DNA of 64,000 nucleotides from Streptomyces cirratus (GCF_014650775.1 NZ_BMVP01000004.1:62001-126000); one strand, 5' to 3'; shown: positions 44,513 to 53,308, numbered from the stretch's first letter. A program made the numbers and translations. Notes: generated by a model not told the origin, from the sequence alone.

Positions 44513-44704
44513 ATGTCCATGATGGACAAGCTCAAGCAGATGCTCAAGGGACACGAGGACCAAGCCGGCAAGGGCATCGACAAGGCCGGGGACTACGTGG
44601 ACGGGAAGACCGAGGGCAAGTACCGCACCCAGACCGACATGGCGCAGGAGCAGCTCAAGCGGCGCCTTGGGCCGGAGGACCCGCCTCCGCCGCCCGCGCG
44701 GTAG
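44513..44704 (+). CDS. MT0933/Rv0909-type antitoxin-like small protein
   Basis: A 63-residue charged protein: SMMDKLKQMLKGHEDQAGKG, IDKAGDYVDGKTEGKY, then a Pro-rich tail. This pattern (amphipathic start, Gly-Lys repeats, DGKTxGKYxxQ) is that of the MT0933-like antitoxin family. No RelE- or SRPBCC-type toxin gene is adjacent, so it is an orphan. In streptomycetes such proteins are often abundant and may have a role other than antitoxin. The ribosome site AAGGAG is strong. Confidence 0.8.
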   Translation: MSMMDKLKQMLKGHEDQAGKGIDKAGDYVDGKTEGKYRTQTDMAQEQLKRRLGPEDPPPPPAR

Positions 44705-44781
44705 CCGGTTGACCGTAGTTGCCGCTCGGCACGCCCGCGCCGGTGGGTCTCACGGTGCGGGCGTGCCGGCGGGGACGCGGG

Positions 44782-45993
44782 ATGATGGGCCGCATGACGA
44801 GTTGGCTGACGCGCCACGCCGCGCTGATCGCGGCGTGCTCAGCGGTGGCGCACCTGGCGGTCGCCTTCTGTGCGGCCGACATGTTCGACCTCCGGGTGTA
44901 CCGGGAGGGGTCGCCCGGCGTTCTGACCGGCCACCTCTACGACTTCCGACTGGCCCGCGCCGATCCGGGGGCCCTGGCGCTCCCCTTCACCTACCCGCCC
45001 TTCGCCGCCCTGGTGTTCCTGCCCCTGGCGTACCTGCCGTGGTGGCTGACGCAGGTGCTGTGGCAGTTGCTCTCACTCACCGCCGCGTTGTATCTCGTGC
45101 GGGGCTCGTTCGCGCTGCTGCACCCGGACCGGCCGGCCGAGCCCGCCCGGATCCTCCTGTGGACGGCGGCCGTACTGTGGCTGGAACCCCTGCTGCACGG
45201 GCTCGCGCTCGGTCAGGTCAGCCTGCCGCTCGCCGCGCTGTCGCTGGCCGCCGCACTCCGGCCGGGCCCCCTTGCCGCCGGTACGGGGATCGGCCTCGCG
45301 GCCGGGGTCAAGCTGACCCCGGCCGGCGGCGTCCTCTACCTGCTGGCGGCGGGCCGGCGTCGGGCCGCCGGGTGGGCGGCCGCGACCTTCGCGGCGACGG
45401 TCGTCCTCGCCGCCCTGGTGGCCCCGGTGGAATCCTGGCGGTACTGGGGGCATCTGCTCGGGGACAGCGGGCGCATCGGTCCGCTCGCGTCGGTGGAGAA
45501 CCAGTCGCTGCGCGGCTGCCTGGCCCGGCTCCTCGGGCAGGACGGCGGTGTCGCGGGCCTGTGGTGGCCGGCGGGGGTGCTCCTCGCGGCCGCCGCGACG
45601 GCGTACGCGATGCGGGCCGCCGTGCGGCGCGGTGACCGGCTGGCCGTGCTGCTGGCCGCGCAGTTCTTCGTCCTGCTGGCGAGCCCGGTCTCATGGAGTC
45701 ACCACTGGGTGTGGGTGGTTCCGGCGTTGGTCTGGCTGCGGTACGGCTCCCTGCGCGGCCGGCGCCTGAGCAGGGCGGCCGTCGTGGTGTGGGCGCTGAC
45801 GGCCGGGACCTGGATGGTCCCCGCGCTGCACGCGGTGGCCCCGGCGGGCCGCGCCGTGCCCTGGCCGGTCGCGGTCGCCGCCTGCGCGTACCCGCTGGCC
45901 GCCGCCCTCACCCTGGCGGCCGTCGCGTCTTCGCCGCGCACCGGCCCGGCCCCGGTTCCGGTGGCGGCCGGTACCGCCTGGGGAAGCCGCTGA
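44782..45993 (+). CDS. GT87-family polyprenol-phosphate-mannose-dependent mannosyltransferase-like
   Basis: A 403-residue multi-pass membrane protein with about ten helices. The early non-cytoplasmic loop carries DMFDLRVYREG, the catalytic-type Asp motif of GT-C glycosyltransferases. FTYPPFAALVFLPLAYLP follows, as in the DUF2029/GT87 family of alpha-1,2-mannosyltransferases that use polyprenyl-phosphate-mannose. Further family traits are LGQVSLPLAALSL and SPVSWSHHWVWVVPAL. The start could be the ATG at 44782, 44785 or 44794; none has a strong ribosome site. It probably extends a cell-envelope mannolipid; it ends 10 bp from the convergent SnoaL-like gene. Confidence 0.88.
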   Translation: MMGRMTSWLTRHAALIAACSAVAHLAVAFCAADMFDLRVYREGSPGVLTGHLYDFRLARADPGALALPFTYPPFAALVFLPLAYLPWWLTQVLWQLLSLTAALYLVRGSFALLHPDRPAEPARILLWTAAVLWLEPLLHGLALGQVSLPLAALSLAAALRPGPLAAGTGIGLAAGVKLTPAGGVLYLLAAGRRRAAGWAAATFAATVVLAALVAPVESWRYWGHLLGDSGRIGPLASVENQSLRGCLARLLGQDGGVAGLWWPAGVLLAAAATAYAMRAAVRRGDRLAVLLAAQFFVLLASPVSWSHHWVWVVPALVWLRYGSLRGRRLSRAAVVVWALTAGTWMVPALHAVAPAGRAVPWPVAVAACAYPLAAALTLAAVASSPRTGPAPVPVAAGTAWGSR

Positions 45994-46002
45994 ACCGGCG
46001 CC

Positions 46003-46326
46003 TCAGGCCTGGCCGGTCTCGAAGCGGGCCACCTTGCCGCCGTCCACGGTGAACCGCCACGCCGTGCGCATGCTGCCCCAGGTGTCGTTGCGGAACTCCG
46101 CCACCAGCCCGAGGCCGTCACGGGTCTGGGACTCGACGTCCATGTGGCCGCCTGAGCCGAAGATCTCCCGGTCCGTCCATCGGGTGAGTTCGCGGTCGCT
46201 GCCGTCATCGGACATCGTGGCGCCCGGGGTCAAGGTCGCGGCGAACGCCTGCCGGTCCCCTGCGTTGAGCGCGGTGACGAAGGCCCGCACCGCGGGTTCG
46301 GTCAACTGGTCGGGAGGGATGGACAT
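46003..46326 (-). CDS. SnoaL/NTF2-like small protein
   Basis: A 107-residue single-domain cone-fold protein. It has the starting helix (PAVRAFVTALNAGDRQAFAA), the turn LTPGATMSDDG, and the strands LGLVAEFRNDTWGSMRTAW and RFTVDGGKVARFETGQA. The NTF2-like superfamily includes ketosteroid isomerases and polyketide cyclases. No conserved catalytic pair stands out here, so it may be only a ligand binder. It is convergent with the GT87 gene and has no operon partner. Confidence 0.8.
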   Translation of the reverse strand: MSIPPDQLTEPAVRAFVTALNAGDRQAFAATLTPGATMSDDGSDRELTRWTDREIFGSGGHMDVESQTRDGLGLVAEFRNDTWGSMRTAWRFTVDGGKVARFETGQA

Positions 46327-46433
46327 CGCTCGCTCCGTTGGCTGTCGGGGTGGACTCCGCTCCCGATACTGACCCCCCCTGCGAGCCGTGTCTCGAGATC
46401 CGCGGCGCGTGTCGGCGTTCCGCGCACTGGCTG

Positions 46434-46497
46434 GTGCTGTGACCGGAAAGGTTCACCGGGTCGCGACACCCGGCAAGCCTTCCCGGCCACAGCACTA
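46434..46497. repeat. Dispersed repeat, copy 3, as a 60-bp imperfect palindrome
   Basis: Two oppositely oriented versions of the 25-bp element face each other. The outer arms are TGCTGTG (46435-46441) and CACAGCA (46488-46494), with CCGGGT/ACCCGG around a CGCGAC centre. The right arm ends in CACTAG at 46497, ten bases before the GTG start of the TAXI protein gene, so the element lies in its 5' region. Confidence 0.75.
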
Positions 46498-46507
46498 GGC
46501 TCTTGAC

Positions 46508-47488
46508 GTGGGCAGCGCAAAGTTGAACCGTCGACGGGTGATGGGAGCCGGGCTCGGCGCCCTCGGCGCCGCGATGGCGGGTGCTTGCGCCGGATGCACC
46601 GGGGACTCCGGTCCGGCCGGCCGGCTGCTGCTCGCGTCGGGCCCGGAGGGAGGCCCGTACAACGCGTTCGGCAGGGCCCTCGCGCAGGCCGTCAGCGCGA
46701 GCGGCAGCCGTCTGCGGATCGTTCCCGTGAGCACCTCGGCCAGCGTGGACAACCTGCGCGAGCTGGACGCCGGCTCCGTCGACCTGGCGCTGGCCATGGC
46801 GGACGTGGCCGAGGACGCGGCGCTGGGGCGCGAGCCGTTCGCCCGTGCGGCCTCCGTGACGGCGCTGGCACGGGTCTACGTGAACTACACGCACCTGCTC
46901 GTCCCGGCGGGCGGGCCGGTCCGGTCGGTACGCGACCTTGCCGGGCGGCCGGTCGCGGCGGGCGCCGCGGGCTCGGGCGTGCAGGTGGTGGCGGGACGCG
47001 TACTGCGGGAAGCGGGGGTGAGCGACGGCCCCTCCCCCGCACGCGAGCGGCAACTGGGCCTCGCCGAGTCGGCGCGGGCACTGCGCGAGGGCGCGGTCGA
47101 CGCACTGTTCTGGTCGGGAGGCGTACCCACCCCGGCGCTGACGGCCCTGTCGCAGCAAGCCGACCTGAGGTTCGTACCGCTGGACGGGTACGTGGGGCCG
47201 CTCCGGGAACGCTACGGCCCGGTGTACACGGCCGTCACCCTGCCGGCCGGGGCGTACGGTCTGGCGGAGCCCGTGGGCACCCTCGGCGTCGCCAACTACC
47301 TCCTGGCCCGCGCGGACCTACCGCGCAGGGCGGCGCGCGAACTGCTGACGGTGGTGTTCGACCGGTGGGGTGACCTGCTGCGGGAGGTGACGGCTGGGGC
47401 GCGGCTGGAGCCCCGGTTCGCCATCTCGACCGGCCGCGTGCCGCTGCACCCGGGCGCGGTCGACTACTACCGGTCCGTGTACGGCTGA
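46508..47488 (+). CDS. Orphan TAXI-type TRAP solute-binding lipoprotein
   Basis: A 326-residue exported protein. The N-terminus is Tat-like (NRRRVMGAGLGALGAAMAG), followed by a lipobox-like GACAGC. The mature part follows the TAXI family: LLLASGPEGGPYNAFGRALA, VPVSTSASVDNLRELDAGSV, DLALAMADVAEDAAL, AGAAGSGVQVVAGRVL and VDALFWSGGVPTPAL. TAXI proteins bind carboxylic acids such as 2-oxoglutarate or glutamate for TRAP transporters, but no TRAP membrane genes are nearby. It is convergent with a two-component system and close to an MHS carrier, so a sensing role is likely (inference). The start is GTG at 46508. Confidence 0.9.
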   Translation: MGSAKLNRRRVMGAGLGALGAAMAGACAGCTGDSGPAGRLLLASGPEGGPYNAFGRALAQAVSASGSRLRIVPVSTSASVDNLRELDAGSVDLALAMADVAEDAALGREPFARAASVTALARVYVNYTHLLVPAGGPVRSVRDLAGRPVAAGAAGSGVQVVAGRVLREAGVSDGPSPARERQLGLAESARALREGAVDALFWSGGVPTPALTALSQQADLRFVPLDGYVGPLRERYGPVYTAVTLPAGAYGLAEPVGTLGVANYLLARADLPRRAARELLTVVFDRWGDLLREVTAGARLEPRFAISTGRVPLHPGAVDYYRSVYG

Positions 47489-47492
47489 GCGG

Positions 47493-48881
47493 TCAGGGCG
47501 GGGCCGGGCAGGGCGGGAGGCGCAGCTCGAAGGCCAGTCCGCGGGGCGTGTTGGCGGTGACGTCGAGGCGGCCGCCGCTGATGCGGGCGATCTCGTCGGC
47601 GATGGCCAGCCCCAGGCCGGTTCCGGGGACGTTCTGGTGCTCGGGCGAGCGGCCGAAGCGCCGCAGCAGCACGCCGAGTTGTTCCGGCGGGACACCCGGG
47701 CCGTCGTCCGTGACGCGGACGACGATCTGCCCGTCGTCCACGTCCCGCGCGGCGCGAACGCACACGCGGCCCTCGCACGGAACGAACTTGACGGCGTTGT
47801 CGAGGAGGGCGTCCAGGATGCGGCCCGTGGCGTCGGGCAGGGCCGTTGCCCGCAGGTCCTCGGGGAGGCCGGGCGCGGTCAGCTCCAGTCCGGCGGCGCG
47901 GAACACGGGGGTCCAGGCCGTGACCCGCTGCCGTACCGCCTGCGACACGTCCTGGCCGGCCAGCTCCGCGTGGCCCGACTCCACCCGCGCCATCGCCAGC
48001 AGACCGTCGAGCAGTTCCTCCAGCCGTTCGGCCTCGTCCAGGGCGCGGGCGTGCTCGGCGCGGCCCGGCCCGGGGGCGATGTGCGGCTCGACGTTCTCCA
48101 GTTGGAGCACCAGCGTGGCGAGCGGATTGCGCAACTGGTGGGAGGCGTCGGCGACGAAGTCGCGCTGGCGGCCGATGGCCTCGGCCATGGCCTGTGCCAT
48201 GGTGTTGAAGTGCTGTCGAAGACGCCGCAGTTCGGGCGGCCCGGTGTAGGAGACGGCCCGCTCCTGGAGGCGTCCGGCGGTCAGTCCTTCCACCGCCCGG
48301 TCCAGGTCGAGTACCGGGCGCATCAGCCAGCGCGCGGTTCCCGCAGCGACGAGGGCGGCAGCCGCGAAGGCGGCCAGCGCCCCGGCGGCGATCAGCGACC
48401 AGCGGACCGTCACGTCCCGGCGGGCCGCCGCGGTGGGTACGGACAGCAGGACCGCCCCGCTGACCCGCTCGTCGCGGCCCACCGGCTCGGCGACGACGAC
48501 GCTCGCCGGCCCCCAGGGGCTGAGGGTGGGCAGCCGGTCGGTGGAGCGGCCGGTGAGGGCCCGGCGGCGCGCGTCCTGCGTCCCGGTGGAGTCGCGAGAG
48601 GTCGGTCCCGAACGCGCGAGCGTGCGTCCGCCCGTGTCCACGACGACCACCCCGGCGCCGTACAGCTGGGCGTAGCGGCTGATCTCGGCGGACAGCTCCG
48701 ACCGGTCGGCGCCGGTGCGCATCCGGTCGGCGAGGTCGGCGAACCGCACCGCTTCCGAGCGTCGTTGCAGGAGCAGGTGCTCGGTCCGTCCGCGCGCGTA
48801 CGCGTCGGCCAGGGGGACGCAGAGCAGCAGCGCGGCGGCGCCCATGAGCACCATCAGCACTGTGAGGAGGCGGCGTCTCAT
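47493..48881 (-). CDS. Sensor histidine kinase
   Basis: A 462-residue membrane kinase. TM1 is LLTVLMVLMGAAALLLCV. An extracytoplasmic domain of about 125 residues follows (SAEISRYAQLYGAGVVVVDT), then TM2 (WSLIAAGALAAFAAAALVAA) and a HAMP-like region (RPVLDLDRAVEGLTAGRL). The phospho-His box is FVADASHQLRNPLATL, and the ATPase domain carries DNAVKFV, VTDDGPGVPP and GTGLGLAIADEIA. The ATG overlaps the regulator stop (ATGA), so the two are coupled. The gene ends five bases from the TAXI gene stop. It resembles TctE-type kinases that sense carboxylates, which suits the neighbours. Confidence 0.95.
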   Translation of the reverse strand: MRRRLLTVLMVLMGAAALLLCVPLADAYARGRTEHLLLQRRSEAVRFADLADRMRTGADRSELSAEISRYAQLYGAGVVVVDTGGRTLARSGPTSRDSTGTQDARRRALTGRSTDRLPTLSPWGPASVVVAEPVGRDERVSGAVLLSVPTAAARRDVTVRWSLIAAGALAAFAAAALVAAGTARWLMRPVLDLDRAVEGLTAGRLQERAVSYTGPPELRRLRQHFNTMAQAMAEAIGRQRDFVADASHQLRNPLATLVLQLENVEPHIAPGPGRAEHARALDEAERLEELLDGLLAMARVESGHAELAGQDVSQAVRQRVTAWTPVFRAAGLELTAPGLPEDLRATALPDATGRILDALLDNAVKFVPCEGRVCVRAARDVDDGQIVVRVTDDGPGVPPEQLGVLLRRFGRSPEHQNVPGTGLGLAIADEIARISGGRLDVTANTPRGLAFELRLPPCPAPP

Positions 48882-49594
48882 CCTCCGCCGTCCCCTTCGT
48901 CACCCGCGGCGGGGGAGCCGAGTTGGTAGCCGAAGCCGCGGACCGTGCGCACGAGCGCGGAGCGGCCGGTCTTGGCGCGGATGCCGGCGACGTGGACGTC
49001 CAGGGACCGTGAGGCGCCGAGGAAGGCGTCGCCCCATATCCGGTCCAGGATCTCCTCGCGGGAGTGCACCTCGTCCGGGCGGGCGGCCAGGAAGGCGAGT
49101 ACGTCGAACTCCCGCCGTGTCAGCCTGACGTCGCGGCCGGCCACCGTGACCGTGCGGCCCGCGAGGTCGACCTCGACGTCCCCGGTGCGCACCGGGCGGC
49201 CACCTGCGCCGGAGGGGCCGGCCGCCGAACGGCCCGACGCGATCCCCGTCCTGCGGCGCACGGTGTCGATGCGGGCGATCAACTCGGCCATGCGGAACGG
49301 CTTGACGACGTAGTCGTCGGCGCCGGCCCGCAGACCCTGCACGATGTCGCGCTCGTCGCAGCGCGCGGTCACGACGATCAGCGGCGCGTCACAGACCGTA
49401 CGCAGCCGGCGCAGCAGCTCCAGGCCGTCCAGGTCGGGCAGGCCCAGATCGAGCAGGACGAAGTCGGCTTCGTGTACGTGCCGCAGCGCGTCCAGGGCTC
49501 GGCCGGCCCGGCGGACCGTGTGCCCGCGCTGGGCGAGTGCGGTGCCGAGGGCCTGGGCCATGCGGTCGTCGTCCTCGACGAGAAGGGCGTGCAC
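48878..49594 (-). CDS. OmpR-family response regulator
   Basis: A 238-residue regulator. The receiver domain has acidic DDD near 8-10, phospho-acceptor Asp in FVLLDLGLPDLDG, TAR (VVTARCDE) and the Lys in DDYVVKPF. The C-terminal winged helix has LTRREFDVLAFLAARPDEVH, ILDRIWGDA and VRTVRGFGYQL. It pairs with the downstream kinase by an ATGA overlap and follows the MHS carrier gene by 73 bp. I infer that it controls that carrier and perhaps the TAXI gene. Confidence 0.95.
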   Translation of the reverse strand: MHALLVEDDDRMAQALGTALAQRGHTVRRAGRALDALRHVHEADFVLLDLGLPDLDGLELLRRLRTVCDAPLIVVTARCDERDIVQGLRAGADDYVVKPFRMAELIARIDTVRRRTGIASGRSAAGPSGAGGRPVRTGDVEVDLAGRTVTVAGRDVRLTRREFDVLAFLAARPDEVHSREEILDRIWGDAFLGASRSLDVHVAGIRAKTGRSALVRTVRGFGYQLGSPAAGDEGDGGG

Positions 49595-49667
49595 CGGCGG
49601 TCCTCCCCGTGACGCGCGCGAACCGGAAGTCGAGCCCCCGCCCGACCGGTCGGCCCGGTGCAGCAGC

Positions 49668-51026
49668 TTACGCGAGCTGCCGGACCGGGTCGTCGGCCTC
49701 CGCCTCCGCGCGGCTGAGCGCGGCGTTTCGGGTGTCCGGCATCAGGACGTAGGTGACGAGGGAGACGAGCGCGCAGCCGGAGACGTACCAGAAGAACATC
49801 TTCTCGTGGCCGCTGTCCTTGAACCACAGCGCCACGTACTCGGCCGTGCCGCCGAACAGCGCGTTGGCGATCGCGTAGGGCAGCGCCACGCCCAGGGCCC
49901 GTACCCGGGTCGGGAACAGCTCCGCCTTCACCGCCGCGTTGATGGAGGTGTAGCCGGTGACGATGACCAGCGCCAGCAGGGACAGTCCCAGCGCGGACCA
50001 GTACGAGGACGCCGACCCGAGGGCGGTCATGATCGGGTACGTGCCGACGGTGCAGCCCACCGCGAAGGTGATCAGCAGGGGACGGCGGCCGATCCGGTCG
50101 GACAGCATCCCGGCGAAGGGCTGGAGCACGGCGAAGAGGGCCAGGGCGGTGAAACTGACCAGGGTGGCGGTCGTCTTCGCCATGCCGGCGCTGCCCACCA
50201 GGTACTTGGTGAGGTAGGTGGTGTACGTGTAGTAGGCCACGGTTCCGCCGAGCGTGAGCGCCATGACCAGGCCGGCCTGCCGCTTGTACTGCCACAGGGC
50301 CTTGAGCGTGCCGCGTGCGCTGTCGTCGTGTGCCTCGGCGCCCGACGACTCCTCATGGAACGCGTCGGTCTCCTGCAGCCGCCTTCGCAGCCAGAAGACG
50401 ACGACGGCGAACAGTGCCCCGAAGACGAACGGGATGCGCCAGCCCCAGTCCTGCAACTGGGCGGTGGTGAGCGTGTGCTGGAGCGTGATGAGGATGCCGA
50501 GGCCCAGCAGCTGGCCGCAGGTCATCGACACGTACTGGAAGGAGGAGCCCAGTCCCCGCCGATCACGGGCCGACGCCTCGGTGAGGTACGTGGCGCTGGC
50601 CGCGTACTCACCGCCGATGCTCATGCCTTGCAGCAGGCGGGCGAGGAGCAGGACGAGGGCGCCCGCGTAGCCGGCCTGCCCGTACGTCGGGGCGACGGCG
50701 ATGAGGAGGGCCGCCCCGGACATCATCGCGACGGTGAGGGTGAGCGCGCTCTTGCGGCCGTGCCGGTCGGCGGCGCGGCCGAGGATCCAGCCGCCGACGG
50801 GGCGCATCAGGAAGCCGACCGCGAAGATCCCCGCCGTGTTCATCAGCTGGGTGGTCGGGTTGTCCCCGGGGAAGAACGAGTCGGCGAAGTAGATGGCGAA
50901 GCTGGCGTAGACGAACCAGTCGTACCACTCCACGAGGTTGCCGAGTGACCCGCCGACGAGAGCGAGACGGCGCTTCTTGCGGGCGTCCCCGGGGGGCGCC
51001 GGGGGCAGGACGGCGGACGAAGTCAT
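49668..51026 (-). CDS. MHS-family carboxylate carrier (KgtP-like)
   Basis: A 452-residue 12-TM symporter. It has the family start GGSLGNLVEWYDWFVYASFA, the loop GRAADRHGRK, RLLQGMSIGGEYAASATYLTE, and the second half with GMLSDRIGRRPLL. These features are close to alpha-ketoglutarate permease (KgtP) and other MHS carriers. I chose the ATG at 51026, with GGAG six bases upstream. The same strand continues into the response regulator and kinase genes, and the convergent TAXI protein completes a probable carboxylate-sensing and uptake group. Confidence 0.92.
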   Translation of the reverse strand: MTSSAVLPPAPPGDARKKRRLALVGGSLGNLVEWYDWFVYASFAIYFADSFFPGDNPTTQLMNTAGIFAVGFLMRPVGGWILGRAADRHGRKSALTLTVAMMSGAALLIAVAPTYGQAGYAGALVLLLARLLQGMSIGGEYAASATYLTEASARDRRGLGSSFQYVSMTCGQLLGLGILITLQHTLTTAQLQDWGWRIPFVFGALFAVVVFWLRRRLQETDAFHEESSGAEAHDDSARGTLKALWQYKRQAGLVMALTLGGTVAYYTYTTYLTKYLVGSAGMAKTTATLVSFTALALFAVLQPFAGMLSDRIGRRPLLITFAVGCTVGTYPIMTALGSASSYWSALGLSLLALVIVTGYTSINAAVKAELFPTRVRALGVALPYAIANALFGGTAEYVALWFKDSGHEKMFFWYVSGCALVSLVTYVLMPDTRNAALSRAEAEADDPVRQLA

Positions 51027-51225
51027 GGCGGCTCCAGAGGGAAGTCCCCGGGGGGAGGGGGCGGAGGTGAACGGCCCCCGGCTGTGGGGAAGTGCCCAGA
51101 GCATGCGTCGGCCCGCGCACCGGGACAAGCGACGGCGCCCAGATCTAACGTCCCGCTAAGAAAGCGCCGTGGCCTGCGCTCCGCCCGGCCCCCGGGGCCG
51201 GCGACGCGATACGTACACTCACCGG

Positions 51226-51450
51226 ATGACAGACATGCGGTGCACTTTCTGCGGCGCCGGCGACCTCGAACCGGGGTTCGCCGAGGACGCCGGCCAGTCG
51301 GCGCCCGGGTACACCCGGTGGATAGCGGGGCCATTGGAACGGGGCCTGTTCGGCGGGGCGAAGCTGATGGGCCGCCCTCGCCGTCAGATCGACGCCTGGC
51401 GTTGCCGGCGGTGCGGCCATCTGGAGCTGTTCGCCACGAACCCCTGCTGA
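51226..51450 (+). CDS. Small zinc-ribbon-like protein, possibly leaderless
   Basis: A 74-residue protein. Two Cys pairs, CTFC near the start and CRRC near the end, form a likely zinc ribbon. The Gly/Arg-rich stretch between them (GLFGGAKLMGRPRRQIDAW) is of the type seen in short 'PF20097-like' actinobacterial proteins; I am not sure of that family. There is no Shine-Dalgarno. Instead TACACT lies seven bases before the ATG, so the mRNA may start at or next to the start codon. Function unknown. Confidence 0.65.
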   Translation: MTDMRCTFCGAGDLEPGFAEDAGQSAPGYTRWIAGPLERGLFGGAKLMGRPRRQIDAWRCRRCGHLELFATNPC

Positions 51451-51454
51451 GCGC

Positions 51455-52699
51455 TCACGCGGCGACGGCGTCCGGAGCCTCAACGGGCCGCCGCCGTATC
51501 GCCCATACGCTCGGGGCGAGGAGGAGGACGAGGGTGGCCAGCGTCATCACGGCGGCGCCGGCGAGGAGGACGGACGTCGGCCCCAGGGAGGTGGCCGCGG
51601 CGCCCACGGCGAGGTAGCCGAGCGGCACCGCCATGAGTTCGCCGGTCGAGCTGAGCGAACTCACCCGGCCCAGCACCTGTGAAGGCAACTGCTCCTGCAT
51701 GGCGGTGTGCCAGCAGACGATGGCGACGTCGAGGGCGGCTCCGGCCAGCACCGCGCTGGACGCGAGGACGACGAGCGGGGCGCGGGCCGCGAGGGCGAGG
51801 AGCGGGAACGCCAGCGGCAGGTTCGCGCAGATGCACACGACCATGATCCGGGAGGGTTTCCACTTGAGGGAGATGAACCCACCGCCGAAGAGGCCGACGG
51901 CGAAGGCTGCTTGAACGGTCCCCCACATGGCGGCGCCCAGATTCCGGTCGTGGGTCACGACGGGGCCCAGGAGCTGGTAGCCGCCGAGCCACAGTGCGAC
52001 GACGACGGTTCCTGACAGGACGTACGACCAGAGCCAGAACCGGCCCGAGAATTCGGCCCACCCTTCCCTGAAATCCCGTAGAACCGTGGATTTCGACTTT
52101 TCCGGAGCGGAAATGGCGAGGCGGCTCACCAGGGCGGCCGCGATGGCGAAGCTGGCGGCATCCCAGGCCAGTGTCCATTGCGGCCCCACCAGGGCGACGA
52201 GCAGGCCACCGACCGCCGGCGCGGCGATTTTCACCGCATTGACCGGAAGCCGCATGAGGGCGTTCGCTTCCTGGATCTCTCCCGCTGCGACGAGATGGGG
52301 CAAAAGGCTGTTCATGGCGGGCTGCGTGAGCGCCGAGGCGCCCCCGGCGAGGGCGGCAAAGGCGGCGACCCGTGTCACGTCCGCCGTCCCCGACGCCACG
52401 AGCAGGGCAACTGCCCCCTGCGTGAGGGCCGGTACGAGGTTTCCGAGCACGATGACGCGCCGCTTCGACAGCCGGTCGGCGATCACGCCTCCCACGAGCA
52501 GCATGATCAGCTGCGGAACGGTATTGCCGGCCAGGACGATTGCCAGCGAATTCGGCCGGTCGTCGAATCCGAGCACCGCGAATGCCAGTGCGACGGGCGC
52601 CATCGCCGAACCGCTCATCGAAATGATCCGGGCCAGGACGAATAAACGGAACGGCTTGTGCCGCATTACGGAGAGGGAGGATCGGAACGCCACCCGGCG
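51455..52699 (-). CDS. MFS exporter (EntS / macrolide-efflux-like)
   Basis: A 414-residue 12-TM protein. The family has FRLFVLARIISMSGSAMAPV in TM1, GGVIADRLSKRRVIV in the TM2-TM3 loop, LTQPAMNSLLPHLV and EANALMRLPVNAVKIAAPA. This is the DHA3-type branch containing enterobactin and macrolide exporters. Start is uncertain: GTG at 52699 has GGTGGG at good distance, while an internal ATG (MRHKPF) would also make a normal N-terminus. The upstream bases have a lower GC content than the gene body. Substrate unknown. Confidence 0.88.
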   Translation of the reverse strand, partial: RRVAFRSSLSVMRHKPFRLFVLARIISMSGSAMAPVALAFAVLGFDDRPNSLAIVLAGNTVPQLIMLLVGGVIADRLSKRRVIVLGNLVPALTQGAVALLVASGTADVTRVAAFAALAGGASALTQPAMNSLLPHLVAAGEIQEANALMRLPVNAVKIAAPAVGGLLVALVGPQWTLAWDAASFAIAAALVSRLAISAPEKSKSTVLRDFREGWAEFSGRFWLWSYVLSGTVVVALWLGGYQLLGPVVTHDRNLGAAMWGTVQAAFAVGLFGGGFISLKWKPSRIMVVCICANLPLAFPLLALAARAPLVVLASSAVLAGAALDVAIVCWHTAMQEQLPSQVLGRVSSLSSTGELMAVPLGYLAVGAAATSLGPTSVLLAGAAVMTLATLVLLLAPSVWAIRRRPVEAPDAVAA

Positions 52700-52816
52700 C
52701 ACAGTACTACCCACCGCGTACGGCGCCGCATGGGGGTGGAAGGCCCGGAACACGGCGAATTGCCACGCCGTGTGTCACCTTGGAAGGCACCGAACGTCCT
52801 CGGAGGGTGAACGACC

Positions 52817-53308
52817 GTGACCGTGATCACCTGGCTCGTCGAAGGCACCTGGCAGGCCTGTACCGAGGCTGCCCGGAGGTTCGCGCCGGCCGGAGCCGAC
52901 ATCGTGCTGCTGCACGTCGCCGCCCAGGACGTGAGCGACGTCGGCCACGGGGCCTTCGCCGGGCTCCTCGGACGGGCACGCGTCGAACGGGATCCCGGTA
53001 CGGCGATGGAACACCTCGCCTCCGCTGCCTCCGACCGCCTTCTCGCCGCCGCGAGCGAACGCCTCGGCCGGCCCTGCACACCGCTCAAGCGCACCGGCCG
53101 GGCCGAGACGGAGGTCGTGGCCGCCGCGGAAGGGGCCGATCTGCTGATCCTCGCCCGCGACGGCGATCACACCCGTCCGGGTCCGCGCAGCCTCGGTCCG
53201 GCCAGCCGCTTCATCGTCGACCACGCCTCCTGCCCCGTGCTGCTGGTCTGGCCCGAGAGCCCGCCGCTGCCGCTCAGGGCAGCGGACGCCGGTAGCGGAG
53301 TTCGGTGA
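52817..53308 (+). CDS. UspA-type universal stress protein
   Basis: A 163-residue single-domain protein. The fold shows TVITWLVEGTWQACTEAARR, ADIVLLHVAAQDV, a helical stretch (MEHLASAASDRLLAAASERL), VVAAAEGADLLILARDGD and the end strand CPVLLVW. The ATP-binding GxxG-x9-GS motif is only partly kept (GPRSLGPASRFIV). The start is GTG at 52817 with GGAGGG upstream. Its last 35 bases overlap the convergent GNAT gene. Confidence 0.85.
   Translation: MTVITWLVEGTWQACTEAARRFAPAGADIVLLHVAAQDVSDVGHGAFAGLLGRARVERDPGTAMEHLASAASDRLLAAASERLGRPCTPLKRTGRAETEVVAAAEGADLLILARDGDHTRPGPRSLGPASRFIVDHASCPVLLVWPESPPLPLRAADAGSGVR

Noticed and set aside
44513..44704. A toxin-antitoxin pair around the MT0933-type gene
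   Set aside because: No toxin-like gene is adjacent; the next gene encodes a multi-pass GT87 glycosyltransferase.
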